Shown here piece by piece: positions 17,315 through 26,331 of a stretch of DNA of 64,000 bases (position 1 is its first letter; each line of letters begins with the position of its first letter). A program made the position numbers and the translations under genes. Source of the stretch: Dyella_A sp049445995 (GTDB taxonomy: Bacteria; Pseudomonadota; Gammaproteobacteria; Xanthomonadales; Rhodanobacteraceae); the NCBI RefSeq assembly GCF_049445995.1, contig NZ_JBMSDZ010000003.1, positions 177,515 through 241,514 of the forward strand, given 5' to 3'. A model generated the notes under the pieces. It saw only the letters and a program-made list of their open reading frames with translations. It had not been told where the DNA came from and did no database searches.

Positions 17315-20191
17315 CTAGAAGCGGAAGTCCGCCTGCAAATAGGTGAAGCGGCTTGGCAGATCGTAGGTGGATGCATCGTAGCCATTGAGCGAGCACGATA
17401 CGCACACTGGCGGCTTGCGGTCGAACAGGTTGTTGATGCCGGCAGTCAAGGTGACGTCCAGGCTCAGCGGAAGTTTCCAACTGGCGCGCAGGTCGCTGTA
17501 GGCGGTCGCTCCCAGGTCATGCGTGCCGTTTGGACGGGTAGGCGTGATCTCATTGGGATGCGAGCAGATCGCAAACCCGGCGGCACTGGCACAGTCCTCC
17601 TTCAGGCGGCTCATGTAGCGCAGCTTGTAGTCCACGGTCCAGGCTCCCCGGGCCCAGCCCAGACCGAGGTTTGCACTGAGGCGCGGGATGGCGCTGTCGG
17701 TGAGTTCCAAACCGACGGACCGTGGCTCCTGTGCGCCCACGCCGTTGATGGCGCGGTACGCGGAAACGTAGGTGCCCTGCAGATTGGCGTTGAACTGGCC
17801 CATGCCAGACTGCGGACCGCGCCAACTCACCCCGAAATCGTAGCCGCTCGTGTTGACCCGGCCGAGGTTCTGCAGCGTGTTGTCGAAGCCGTCGATATTG
17901 CCGGTGGCGTTGCGATGGATACCTTCGCAGAAGACCGAACCGGGATCGCCACTGGCTACGCAGCGATTGAGCTTGGTCTGCGCATCGAGCGCCTGGATCG
18001 AGTTGGAGATCTTGATTCGATAATAGCCAACGGTGAAGTCCATCTTTTGCGACCAGGCGTTGCCTGCCGCCCAGCCGGGGCTGTAGACGGCGCCCACGGT
18101 CGTGCTGCGCGAAGTCTCCGGCTTCAGCGCGCTGTTTCCGCCCGTACGCACGGAGATCTGCGGGTTGGGCTGCGCGTAGCCCGCCGGTACGCCCAGGGCG
18201 GCGCAGTTGGCCGAGGTGACGCCGGAGCAAGGATCCTGCAGCGTGGCGTCGAAGCGCGCAGGCGAGCCGAACAGTTCGCCGATCGACGGTGCGCGGAACC
18301 CCTGCGCGACGGTGCTGCGCAAAGTGAGATCGTCGAATACCTGCCAGCGCAGTCCGAGCTTGCTGTTGGTGGTGCCGCCGAAGGTTGAATAATTCGAGTG
18401 CCGGGTGGCGGCGGAGAGATCCAGCGATTTCACGCCTGGCAGATCCTTGAGCAGCGGCGCGTTTACCTCGAGGTAGTACTCGTTGATCGAATAGCTGCCC
18501 GAGGTCGGGAGCGAGGGGACGCCATTGGACTCGCCGGCAACCACCACCGCATCGGGCTGGTAGGAGCCGTTGTAGCTGCGGTGTTCGTAGCCGGTGGCGA
18601 AAGTCAGCGCGCCGGCAGGCAGGTCGAACAGATCACCGGAGAAATTGGCGGTGTACAGCCGGATCTTGTTCTCGCTGGAATCATGCTCGATGTACTGGAT
18701 GTACTGCAGCATCGCCGGCGTGATGGTGCCGGGACCACCAAAAATGTTCAGTGGCACGCAGGTGCCGGTGCAGCCTGCCAACGGTCCGAGCGCACGCTGG
18801 ATGTGGGCGATGTTGTAGGTCCCGGTGACGGTCTGTGTGGCCTTGTTGCTGCCGTCGGCGAAGTTGACGTCCCAGTAGTAGTCGTGGTCTCCGATACCGA
18901 ACGATCCCTGGAGGCCGGTGGCGAAGTAATAGGTGTCCACGTCCTGCTGGTAGCGGCGCGGTCCCCCTTCGACCGGACGACGACCGATCATGATCAGGTT
19001 GCCGTTCGCGGGGTCTGCGCTCAGCGTATAGCCGAGCGGATTGTAGGGATTGGTAACGTCCACGCCCACGGTATCGGCCAACCCGCCGGTACCTGCTCCG
19101 GGGCCGAGGAAGATCGGCTCGGGTGCTGCCTGGTTGAGCGAAGTGCGGCGGTTGTAGAGCCCCTTTACGTACCAGGTGATGTCGCCGGTGAGGTTATAGC
19201 GCGTCTGTGCGAATACAGACTTGCGCTCGTTCGGCGTGAGCAGGAGGTTGTACGGAGCAAAGTTGAAACGGTCTGCAGTGGAGAAATTGTGGAAGTCCGC
19301 AGGGTAGTTCGCGGCGCCTGATACCGGGCCGTTGAGCGTGATGTCCTGGGTCTGTCCCGAGGGATCGTTGAAAATGAAGCGTCCGGTAGGGGTTGCCGAA
19401 CTGCAGTTGGCAAGCCCGGTGCCGGGGACGCATTGGCCACCCGATTGCGCCCATGCCCCTGAGCCGATCGAGTCCTGCTTGACGTAGTTGAAATCGACGA
19501 AGTACTCGCCGCGGTCGGTGCGACCGCCGAACGACAGGTCGGCGTTTCGGGTGGCTCCACCCTTGAGGTTGTTGTAGTCCCCGTAATAGATGCTGGCGGC
19601 GCCGCCTTGTTGTGTGCGCTTAGTAATGATGTTGACCACACCGGCGATCGCATCGGAGCCGTAGAGTGACGAGGCGCCATCCTGAAGGATTTCGATACGG
19701 TCGATGATGCCTGTCGGAATCGTATTGAGATCCACCGCGGCGGATACGCCGGAGGCGGAGCTCTCGTTGACCCAACGCAGGCCGTCCACCAGAACCAGGA
19801 CGCGCTTGGCGCCGAGGTTGCGCAGATCCAGCGTCGCCGAACCCGAGCCGACACCGCTGCCATCGGGGGGGAAACCGAAGTTGCCCGCCGAATTGAACTT
19901 GGTGTTCAGGGCCGAACCCGAGGAACTCAACTGCTGAAGGATGTCGCCAATACTGGTAAGGCCCGCCTTTCTGATCTCGGCGGAGGTAATGGTGATTACC
20001 GGCACCTGGGTTGCCATGTCGGCCCCCTTGATGCGCGAACCGGTGACCTCGATGGCCTGCAGCTTCGTAACAGGTTGCTGACTCTTGTCCTGGGCTGTGG
20101 CGTCCTGTGCTCGGGCCGGAGCAGAGAGTGCGGTGACGATGGCCATTGCGAGGGTCGATATGTACAGCGCGCGGCGTGATATCGGATTCAT
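17315..20191 (-). CDS. TonB-dependent outer-membrane receptor
   Basis: 958 residues from ATG 20191 (an ATG at 20203 adds four). A signal peptide ends at APARAQDA. The plug domain has the start LQAIEVTGSRIKG (TonB-box-like region), RVLVLVDGLRWV and IERIEILQDGASSLYGSDAIAGVVNI-type motif, here IDRIEILQDGASSLYGSDAI. The barrel ends in the aromatic FRF. The family imports siderophores, vitamins, peptides or carbohydrates; the plug and length resemble the oligopeptide/carbohydrate receptors common in Xanthomonadales. The neighbouring M13 peptidase would fit peptide use, but the two genes are separated by a strong terminator. Confidence 0.92.
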   Translation of the reverse strand: MNPISRRALYISTLAMAIVTALSAPARAQDATAQDKSQQPVTKLQAIEVTGSRIKGADMATQVPVITITSAEIRKAGLTSIGDILQQLSSSGSALNTKFNSAGNFGFPPDGSGVGSGSATLDLRNLGAKRVLVLVDGLRWVNESSASGVSAAVDLNTIPTGIIDRIEILQDGASSLYGSDAIAGVVNIITKRTQQGGAASIYYGDYNNLKGGATRNADLSFGGRTDRGEYFVDFNYVKQDSIGSGAWAQSGGQCVPGTGLANCSSATPTGRFIFNDPSGQTQDITLNGPVSGAANYPADFHNFSTADRFNFAPYNLLLTPNERKSVFAQTRYNLTGDITWYVKGLYNRRTSLNQAAPEPIFLGPGAGTGGLADTVGVDVTNPYNPLGYTLSADPANGNLIMIGRRPVEGGPRRYQQDVDTYYFATGLQGSFGIGDHDYYWDVNFADGSNKATQTVTGTYNIAHIQRALGPLAGCTGTCVPLNIFGGPGTITPAMLQYIQYIEHDSSENKIRLYTANFSGDLFDLPAGALTFATGYEHRSYNGSYQPDAVVVAGESNGVPSLPTSGSYSINEYYLEVNAPLLKDLPGVKSLDLSAATRHSNYSTFGGTTNSKLGLRWQVFDDLTLRSTVAQGFRAPSIGELFGSPARFDATLQDPCSGVTSANCAALGVPAGYAQPNPQISVRTGGNSALKPETSRSTTVGAVYSPGWAAGNAWSQKMDFTVGYYRIKISNSIQALDAQTKLNRCVASGDPGSVFCEGIHRNATGNIDGFDNTLQNLGRVNTSGYDFGVSWRGPQSGMGQFNANLQGTYVSAYRAINGVGAQEPRSVGLELTDSAIPRLSANLGLGWARGAWTVDYKLRYMSRLKEDCASAAGFAICSHPNEITPTRPNGTHDLGATAYSDLRASWKLPLSLDVTLTAGINNLFDRKPPVCVSCSLNGYDASTYDLPSRFTYLQADFRF

Positions 20192-20312
20192 ATGGCTACC
20201 CATTTGGCGTTGGATGGATGTTCTCGGTGGAACTCCGGCGGCGCCCGCGCGCCGACTGGACGACTGTAAGGATTTTGTTATGGGTTTGCCATAGCCCGGG
20301 CAGTGCGCTGCG

Positions 20313-20353
20313 GGAAAACAAAAACAGACGCCGCGCGGAGCGCGGCGTCTGTT
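20313..20353 (-). terminator. Rho-independent terminator of the M13 peptidase gene
   Basis: A perfect 13-bp stem (20323-20335 with 20341-20353) around a five-base loop, followed on the minus strand by a T-run (seen as A-rich 20315-20324 on the plus strand). It lies 32 bases after the M13 peptidase stop and upstream of the receptor gene. Confidence 0.93.
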
Positions 20354-20384
20354 GGAAGCGAGCAAACCGGATCGGCGGTGTGCC

Positions 20385-22505
20385 TTACCAGATCTTCACC
20401 TGCTGCTCGCCGGTGCGGACCATCGCGTCGCCCGGCTTGCATTGGAACGCCGCGGCGAACGCCGGCATGTTCGACGGCGCGCCGATCGCGCGCAGCGAGG
20501 CCGGTGCGTGCGGATCGGTGTTGAGCTGCAGCAGCGCCTGCTTGTCGCGGATGCTGCCGCGCCAGACGCGCGCCCAGTTGAGGAAGAAGCGCTGGTCTTC
20601 GGTGTAGCCGTCGATCTTCTTGCCGGCTTCCTCCGGGTGCTTCTTCAGTGCGACCTGCAGCGCGTCATAGGCCACGTTGAGGCCGCCCAGGTCGGCGATG
20701 TTCTCGCCCAGGGTCAGCTTGCCATTGACGTGCGCGTCCGGGTGCGCCTTGATCGGCGTGTACGCGTTGAACTGCGCCACCAGCTTGTCGGTGCGCTCAT
20801 CGAACTTGGCGCGATCCTCCTTGGTCCACCAGTTCTTGTTGTTGCCGTCGCCGTCGAACTGGCTGCCCTGGTCGTCGAAGCCGTGGCTGGCCTCGTGGCC
20901 GATCACCGCGCCGATGCCGCCGTAGTTGATCGCGTCGTCGGCAGTGGCGTCGAAGAACGGCGGCTGCAGGATCGCGGCCGGGAAGTTGATCGTGTTGTCG
21001 GTCGGGTTGTAGTACGCGTTGACCGTCTGCGGGGTCATGCCCCACTCCTTGCGGTCGGTCGGCTTGCCGATCTTGTCCACGTCGTAGCGGTAGTTGAACT
21101 TGCCGGCGGCCATCACGTTGGCGTAGAAGTTGTCCGGCGTGATGTTCAGGCCGGACCAGTCGCGCCACTTGTCGGGGTAGCCGATCTTGGGCAGGAAGGT
21201 GTTCCACTTGGCGATCGCCTTGGCCTTGGTTTCGGCGCTCATCCAGTCGAGGTTCTCGATGCGCGCCTTCAGCGCGTTGCGCACGTTGTCGACCAGTTCC
21301 TTCGCACGCGCCTTGGCTTCCGGGGTGAACTCCTGCTTCACGTAGAGCTCGCCCAGCGCCATGCCCATCGCACCGTTCACCGTGCCGAGCACGCGCTTCC
21401 ACAGCGGCTTCTGCTCCGGCTGGCCGGAGAGGGTCTTGCCGTAGAAGTCGAACTTGTTGTCGGCGAACGCCTTGGTCAGGTAGGGCGAGGCGTCGTCGAT
21501 CACGTGGAAGCGCAGGTAGGCCTGCCACTGGCTCACCGGCGCCTTGGCCAGCAGCCGATCGAACTCGGCGAAGAACTTCGGCTGCGACAGCGAGAAGCCC
21601 TTGTCGATGCTGACGTCCTGTGCCTTGAAGAACTTGTCCCAGCTGAAATGCGGGGTGACCTTGTCGGCGTCCTTGACGCTGACGAAATGGTACTGGTGCT
21701 CGGGCGTGCGCAGATCCACCGGCGCGAAGGAGGCCTTGGCCAGCTCGGTCTCGAACGCCAGCACCTGGTCGGCCTGCTTCTTCGCGTCCTCGGCGGACAC
21801 GCCGGTGAGCTCCAGCGTCTTGGCGATGTAGCCGAGGTAGGCCTTGCGCTCGTCGGCGTGCTTCGGATCGAGGTAGTAATCCCTGGTCGGCAGGCCCAGG
21901 CCGCTCTGGAAGGTGTAGCCGATCTGCATGTCGGCGTGCTGGAAGTCGGCGCCCGAGCCGAACGAGAACACCTGCTGGTCGCCGTCGGCAAAGCTCTTGA
22001 TCAGGTAGTCGGCCACGTCGTTGCCGTTCTTCAGGCCGGCGATGGCGTCGAGCTTGGGCTTGATCGGGTCGAAGCCGGCCTTTTCGCGGGCGGCCTCGTC
22101 CATGCCGGACTGGTACAGGTAGCCGATCTTCTGCTCGATCGAGCCCGCCGGCGCGCTGGCGGCGTTCCTTGCGGCGTTCTCGACGATGGTGTGCTGGGTG
22201 TTGAGGCTGTCCTCGGCAAGCTTGTCGAACGCGCCCCAGCGACTGCGGTCGTTCGGGATCGGGTTGGCGGCGACCCACTTGGCGTTGACGAAGCCGTTGA
22301 AGTCCTGGCAGGCGTTGATGTTGGAGTCCAGCTCGCTCACGTCGAACGCGCTCTTCGGCGCCGGTGCGGCTGCCGCGGTGGCGGCGGTGCCGGCCTTGGC
22401 CGGCGCGGCAGCCGGAGCGGCGGCCTGTTCCTGCTTGCCGCAGGCGGCCAGCGAGAGCGCGAGGCTGACGCCGAGCGTCAGGGGTTTCAGGTACGGCTTG
22501 GTCAT
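20385..22505 (-). CDS. M13 family zinc metallopeptidase (PepO/neprilysin-like), lipoprotein
   Basis: 706 residues. A lipoprotein signal with lipobox LAAC is followed by an Ala/Pro/Lys linker of about 30 residues, so the enzyme is a membrane-attached periplasmic or surface protease. The C-terminal catalytic part has the zinc site VIGHEASHGFDDQG (HExxH), the third ligand Glu in GENIADLGG, the substrate-binding NAYYNPTDN and the C-terminal CKPGDAMV signature. M13 enzymes cut oligopeptides. ATG at 22505 starts the signal peptide directly. Transcription ends at the hairpin at 20313-20353. Confidence 0.95.
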   Translation of the reverse strand: MTKPYLKPLTLGVSLALSLAACGKQEQAAAPAAAPAKAGTAATAAAAPAPKSAFDVSELDSNINACQDFNGFVNAKWVAANPIPNDRSRWGAFDKLAEDSLNTQHTIVENAARNAASAPAGSIEQKIGYLYQSGMDEAAREKAGFDPIKPKLDAIAGLKNGNDVADYLIKSFADGDQQVFSFGSGADFQHADMQIGYTFQSGLGLPTRDYYLDPKHADERKAYLGYIAKTLELTGVSAEDAKKQADQVLAFETELAKASFAPVDLRTPEHQYHFVSVKDADKVTPHFSWDKFFKAQDVSIDKGFSLSQPKFFAEFDRLLAKAPVSQWQAYLRFHVIDDASPYLTKAFADNKFDFYGKTLSGQPEQKPLWKRVLGTVNGAMGMALGELYVKQEFTPEAKARAKELVDNVRNALKARIENLDWMSAETKAKAIAKWNTFLPKIGYPDKWRDWSGLNITPDNFYANVMAAGKFNYRYDVDKIGKPTDRKEWGMTPQTVNAYYNPTDNTINFPAAILQPPFFDATADDAINYGGIGAVIGHEASHGFDDQGSQFDGDGNNKNWWTKEDRAKFDERTDKLVAQFNAYTPIKAHPDAHVNGKLTLGENIADLGGLNVAYDALQVALKKHPEEAGKKIDGYTEDQRFFLNWARVWRGSIRDKQALLQLNTDPHAPASLRAIGAPSNMPAFAAAFQCKPGDAMVRTGEQQVKIW

Positions 22506-22630
22506 GGATGTCCCTCTGTGGATGGTTTGCCGGCAGGCAAGTGTCGAGCGCGGGTTCTGACCGGCCCGGCAGGCGGTGGTCGTAACTTTCGACGCTAGGC
22601 CAAGCGTCATGGGTCAGACAGTGTCAAAGG

Positions 22631-22855
22631 TCAGGGGTGGGGGCGGGCGGCGTCGCGGCGTCGGGGGAGCCACGCACGCATCTCCGGCGCGTCGGCCTTG
22701 AGATAGTCGCGGTCGAGGTTGCCCGCATGGATGCCGGCCTGCAGCAGCACGACCGGCTTGTGCGCGGCGCGCGCCGCGTCGGCGAGCGTGGTCCAGTTGG
22801 TGGCACGGTCGCGGCGGCCGGGCGGCAGCTTGTCGGCGAGGATCGGTCGGGGCAT
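22631..22855 (-). pseudogene. Remnant of an M14 zinc carboxypeptidase gene
   Basis: A minus-strand frame of 74 codons. KPVVLLQAGIHAG matches the region of M14 carboxypeptidases that leads into the zinc-binding HxxE (usually GIHxGEIDG), but the Glu is gone and the sequence jumps to NLDRDYLKADAPEMRAWL, which in M14 proteins (NLNRDYLKADAPEMRA) occurs some 90 residues later. The rest of the enzyme is absent on both sides; the tail PRRRDAARPHP is unrelated. This is an internally deleted gene scrap lying beside palindromic repeat copy 2. Family assignment is from memory of the motif. Confidence 0.6.
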
Positions 22856-22890
22856 TAGGTGTCCTGGATGAAAGCGATATCGGCTGGACT

Positions 22891-22992
22891 GTAGGAGCGC
22901 ACCCTGTGCGCGACCGCGCGGTGGCAGCGCCACGGAATGCAATGCCGCCCATGCGCCAACGCCAACCGGTCGCGCACAGGGAGCGCTCCTAC
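22891..22992. repeat. REP/REPIN-type palindromic repeat, GTAGGAGCGC family (copy 2)
   Basis: Outer arms 22891-22916 (GTAGGAGCGCACCCTGTGCG then CGACCG) and 22967-22992 (complementary, ending GAGCGCTCCTAC) enclose a 50-base loop. The left arm is nearly identical to copy 1. The right arm supplies the TAG stop (22989-22991) of the DUF502 gene. Confidence 0.9.
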
Positions 22993-23639
22993 AGCGGCAC
23001 GCGGCTGGCGGGCAGGGTGTCCGGGGCTACCGCGCCGCCGGAGATAATGAAGGCCATGGCTTGGTCCATCGTCCAGTCGGTCGGCGTGAGCTCGTCCACC
23101 GGCACCACCACCAGGTAGCCGCCGGTCGGGTTGGGCGTGGTGGGGATGTACACCGCGGCCATCTCGCGGCCGCTGCCTTCCTCGGTCATCACCCGGGTGA
23201 CGAAGCCGGCCACCTTCATGCCGGGGCGGGGAAAGTCGATCAGCACCACGCGCTGCGTGTTGGAGGGCTTCTGCTGCAGCGCCGCCATCAGCTTCTTGGT
23301 GCCGCCGTAGATGGTCTGCACCAGCGGAATGCGGGTGAGCAGGCCGTCGAAGGCGCCGATCAGGCGACGGCCGATCATGCGGTTGGCCAGCCAGCCGACC
23401 AGATACAGCCCGAGCATTGTGAGCAGCAGCGCCAGGATGGCGAGGATCCAGCCGTGGTCGAGCGCGGCGGCGGCGTCGGGCGCGGCCAGGCCGAGCGCGC
23501 GGCGCACCAGCGTGGCCATCGGCGCGCCGAACCCGGCGAGCACGCCGAACACGAACTTGAACACCAGCCAGGTCACCCACAGCGGCAGGAAGGTGAGCAG
23601 GCCGGTGAGTACGTAGCGTTTGACGCGCAGGGGTCGCAT
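22989..23639 (-). CDS. DUF502 membrane protein
   Basis: 216 residues from ATG 23639. Two N-terminal membrane segments (about 10-33 and 55-80) are followed by the family pattern GLYLVGWLANRMIGRRL, PLVQTIYGGTKKLM, then VVLIDFPRPGMKVAGFVT and VYIPTTPNPTGGYLVVVP. DUF502 proteins are widespread inner-membrane proteins of unknown function. Upstream in-frame ATGs to 23792 cover the divergent promoter region and are not used. The stop codon is in the palindromic repeat arm, so the last few residues (ASRVPL) are adjacent to or encoded by repeat sequence. Confidence 0.9.
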   Translation of the reverse strand: MRPLRVKRYVLTGLLTFLPLWVTWLVFKFVFGVLAGFGAPMATLVRRALGLAAPDAAAALDHGWILAILALLLTMLGLYLVGWLANRMIGRRLIGAFDGLLTRIPLVQTIYGGTKKLMAALQQKPSNTQRVVLIDFPRPGMKVAGFVTRVMTEEGSGREMAAVYIPTTPNPTGGYLVVVPVDELTPTDWTMDQAMAFIISGGAVAPDTLPASRVPL

Positions 23640-23774
23640 CGGAGCGGCATCCTCGGGGAGGGAAAGCGTTCGATTATAAGCGCCGACCGGCCGCGGGCCG
23701 ACCGCGTCGACGGGTGGTGTGATTTTTTTCCGCGACGTGCGAATCATGCTGGCAATCGGGGAACAGGATTTTGC

Positions 23775-24542
23775 ATGCGCACCGCCAGTCACTCACCGCA
23801 GTTCGAGGCGCTGCTGCACGAGCATCGCGGGATCATTCTCAAGGTGGCGGCCGTCTACGCCAGCATGAGCATGGAACTGGACGAGATGAAGCTGGCCTGG
23901 CAGGCGCTCGATCGGCGGCTGATGCAGCAGCAGGTCTTTCACCTGCAGCTGTACCGCGATAGCCGGATGGACCACGTGCGGCGACGACTGCGGCCGCTGG
24001 CGTGGGGCCTGGTGCTGCAGCTTCCGCTGGGCATCGTGCTGATGCTGTGGGGGATCAGTTTCTGGTCCAGCCATGGGGACGACGTGGGTTCCATGATCAG
24101 CGGCATCGCCATGCAGGTGTTCGGCACGCTGGGGGTGATCTTTCCGGCGCGGACGCTGGTGATGGTGTGGGGTATCGACTATGCCGCGCCGGTCCTGGAG
24201 ATCCAGCGGCGCATCGCCGATCTCCGCGCCTGGCGCGTCAAGGTGGAGGCGCCGGTCTTCGCGGTGCTGGGCAGCGTGATCTGGATTCCCGCCTTGCTGA
24301 TGCTCGCGCAATACGCGGGTGATCGTGCCGGCGTGACCGTGTGGGGCCACGTCCGTCCGGGATTCGTGGTCTGGCTGGTGCTGTCCACGGCGGTTTCGCT
24401 GGCCGTGGTCGGCCTGGCCTACGTTGTGCTGCGGCGCCTCGGGCTGCTGCGGTGGCTGGCGAACCTGGCCGCCGGCAAAGCGGTGCAGCGCGCGGAATCC
24501 GAGCTCGATGCAATGATCCGTTTCGAGCGGGAGAACGGCTGA
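23775..24542 (+). CDS. Hypothetical membrane protein with a short ECF-sigma-like N-terminus (deletion fusion)
   Basis: 255 residues from ATG 23775. The first 30, SPQFEALLHEHRGIILKVAAVYA, read like the beginning of an ECF sigma factor (region 2.1), then the sequence changes abruptly to MELDEMKLAWQALDRRLMQQ, the normal beginning of a separate membrane protein found next to such sigma genes. The remaining protein has two pairs of membrane helices (GLVLQLPLGIVLMLWGISFW, ISGIAMQVFGTLGVIFP; VFAVLGSVIWIPALLML, FVVWLVLSTAVSLAVVGLAYVVL). The simplest reading is a deletion that removed most of the sigma gene and joined its start to the downstream gene. ATG at 23871 would give the 223-residue unfused protein. 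Confidence 0.7.
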   Translation: MRTASHSPQFEALLHEHRGIILKVAAVYASMSMELDEMKLAWQALDRRLMQQQVFHLQLYRDSRMDHVRRRLRPLAWGLVLQLPLGIVLMLWGISFWSSHGDDVGSMISGIAMQVFGTLGVIFPARTLVMVWGIDYAAPVLEIQRRIADLRAWRVKVEAPVFAVLGSVIWIPALLMLAQYAGDRAGVTVWGHVRPGFVVWLVLSTAVSLAVVGLAYVVLRRLGLLRWLANLAAGKAVQRAESELDAMIRFERENG

Positions 24543-24675
24543 AACGGTTGCCCAGTGCGTCCGCCTCTGAGGCCGTGCCCGAATCCGCATGCACGCGCGG
24601 GAGCCTCATCGCAGAGGGCCGAGCGGCAGGCGGTTACTGCCTTCGGGCGCAGGTGAGCCGGGCGTGCGGTGGATT

Positions 24676-26331
24676 TCAGTGGCAGGGCGTCACTGCCTGC
24701 GGCACATACGCCGCCGCAGGCCGGATCGCCAGCCACACCCCGCGGAAGCGCTGCACGTGCAGCGCCGGGCAGGCGCGGGCCTCGGCTTCGGTCTTCGGGT
24801 AGGTGACCACCACACCCTGCGGGTGGGTCGCTGCCCATTGGCGCAACGCCCCAGGGCCGGCGCCTTCGTCGAGCGGCCGGGTCAGCCGTCCGGCGAAGGT
24901 GAACTGGCCGTTGTAGCTCTCGTTGTTGAAGATCGGACGCCCTTCGGCCTGCGCCTGCGCCAGCACCCGGGAGGCCTCGCGCAGGTCGAAGGCGTGCCAC
25001 CAGGTCAGGGTGAACAGGGTGGCGATCGCCAGCACGCCGAGCAGCGCCGAGAGCACGATCTTCTCCAGCTCCGCGCCGCGGGTGGCCAGCAGCGCAGCCA
25101 GCAGCAAGAACGCCATGCCGAAGCCGCCGCTGCGGGTGGCGAAGGACTGCAGCATCGGCGAGTGCACCATGCCGTGCGCCACCAGCGTCGGCAGGGCCAG
25201 CAGTCCGATCCCCAGCAGCAGGGTGACCAGGGCCAGCGGCCAGGGGGCGGCCCAGCGCGAGGTCGTCGTCGGCGCGTGCGCCAGCGCCGCGGCCAGCAGC
25301 AGGGCGAAGCCGGCGTACTCGGGCAGCAGGTAGTACGCCTGCTTGCCAGAGACCAGCGAAAAGCCGAGCAGCACCGGCGCCAGCCAGGCGGCCAGGAAGC
25401 GCAGGCCGTCGTCGTGCCGCAGCGGCAGGCGGGCGATGCGCAGCCACGGCCGCGGCCACAGCACGAACGGGAACACCAGCGCCGGCAGCATCGGCAGGTA
25501 CCACCACCACGGCTGCCGGTGCGCGAACGCATCGACCACCCGTCCCGCGGTCTGGTGGAACAGCAATTGCTGCCGGTACGCCTCGCCACCCGCCGCGCCG
25601 GCGCTCAGCGCCCATGCGATCAGCACGGCCAGGGCCGCCAGCAGGGCCAGCGCGCCGGTGGCGTACCAGCGCCTGCGGTGGCGGGAAGCCCATGGCTGCC
25701 ACAACGGACCCAGCAGCCAGGGCAGGCCGACGTGCAACAGCATCACCGGCCCCTTGGCCAGCAGGCCCAGGGCCATCGCGGCGGCGAAGCCGGCGAGGTT
25801 CGGTCGTGCGTCGCCGGGGCCGGGGCCGGGGCGCAGCGCCAGCAGGGCCGCCAGCACACAGTCGGCCAGCAGCACCTCGTACATCGACTGCAGCCCGAAC
25901 AGGAACGCGTAGCTGAAGCTCATCAACAGCAGCGGCGCCGCGTAGGCCACCACGGGCCGGTCGGGGAACAGGCGTCGCGCGAGGCGCAGGCACAGCACCA
26001 GTTCCAGGCCGCCCAGCAGCACCTCGAGCAGGCGCGGCCAGCCGTCGCCCACCCCGGTGACCGTCCAGCCGGCGTGGATCAGCCAGAACAGCAGCGGCGC
26101 CTTGTCGCTGTAGGGCGCGCCGTTGAGGTAGGGCACCAGGAAGCTGTGCCGCTGCCACATCTCCCACGCCACCGCGAGGGTGCGGGTGGAATACATCGGT
26201 ATCGGGCCGTGCTGGAAGATCGCCACCAGCGCCACGCCGAACCACAGCGCCAGCCAGCCGGCGAGCCGGCCCGCCGGTGCATGCCGATGGCCCGGGGATG
26301 CCGGGACCGGGTTCGACCGCACGCCGCTCAC
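24676..26331 (-). CDS. ArnT-like family 39 glycosyltransferase (second of a tandem pair)
   Basis: 551 residues with about a dozen membrane helices. The N-terminal periplasmic loop has MYSTRTLAVAWEMWQRHSFLVPYLNG, where ArnT/PMT enzymes carry catalytic acidic residues (DExRY); here the equivalent position reads STRT, so the usual Asp-Glu is not present. SDKAPLLFWLIHAGW matches the K-P-P-L-x-Y/F-W motif. It starts with GTG at 26331, overlapping the stop of the upstream homologue (GTGA). Such enzymes move a sugar from polyprenyl phosphate to lipid A or another acceptor. The missing acidic pair suggests altered chemistry or a partner role. Confidence 0.8.
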   Translation of the reverse strand: MSGVRSNPVPASPGHRHAPAGRLAGWLALWFGVALVAIFQHGPIPMYSTRTLAVAWEMWQRHSFLVPYLNGAPYSDKAPLLFWLIHAGWTVTGVGDGWPRLLEVLLGGLELVLCLRLARRLFPDRPVVAYAAPLLLMSFSYAFLFGLQSMYEVLLADCVLAALLALRPGPGPGDARPNLAGFAAAMALGLLAKGPVMLLHVGLPWLLGPLWQPWASRHRRRWYATGALALLAALAVLIAWALSAGAAGGEAYRQQLLFHQTAGRVVDAFAHRQPWWWYLPMLPALVFPFVLWPRPWLRIARLPLRHDDGLRFLAAWLAPVLLGFSLVSGKQAYYLLPEYAGFALLLAAALAHAPTTTSRWAAPWPLALVTLLLGIGLLALPTLVAHGMVHSPMLQSFATRSGGFGMAFLLLAALLATRGAELEKIVLSALLGVLAIATLFTLTWWHAFDLREASRVLAQAQAEGRPIFNNESYNGQFTFAGRLTRPLDEGAGPGALRQWAATHPQGVVVTYPKTEAEARACPALHVQRFRGVWLAIRPAAAYVPQAVTPCH

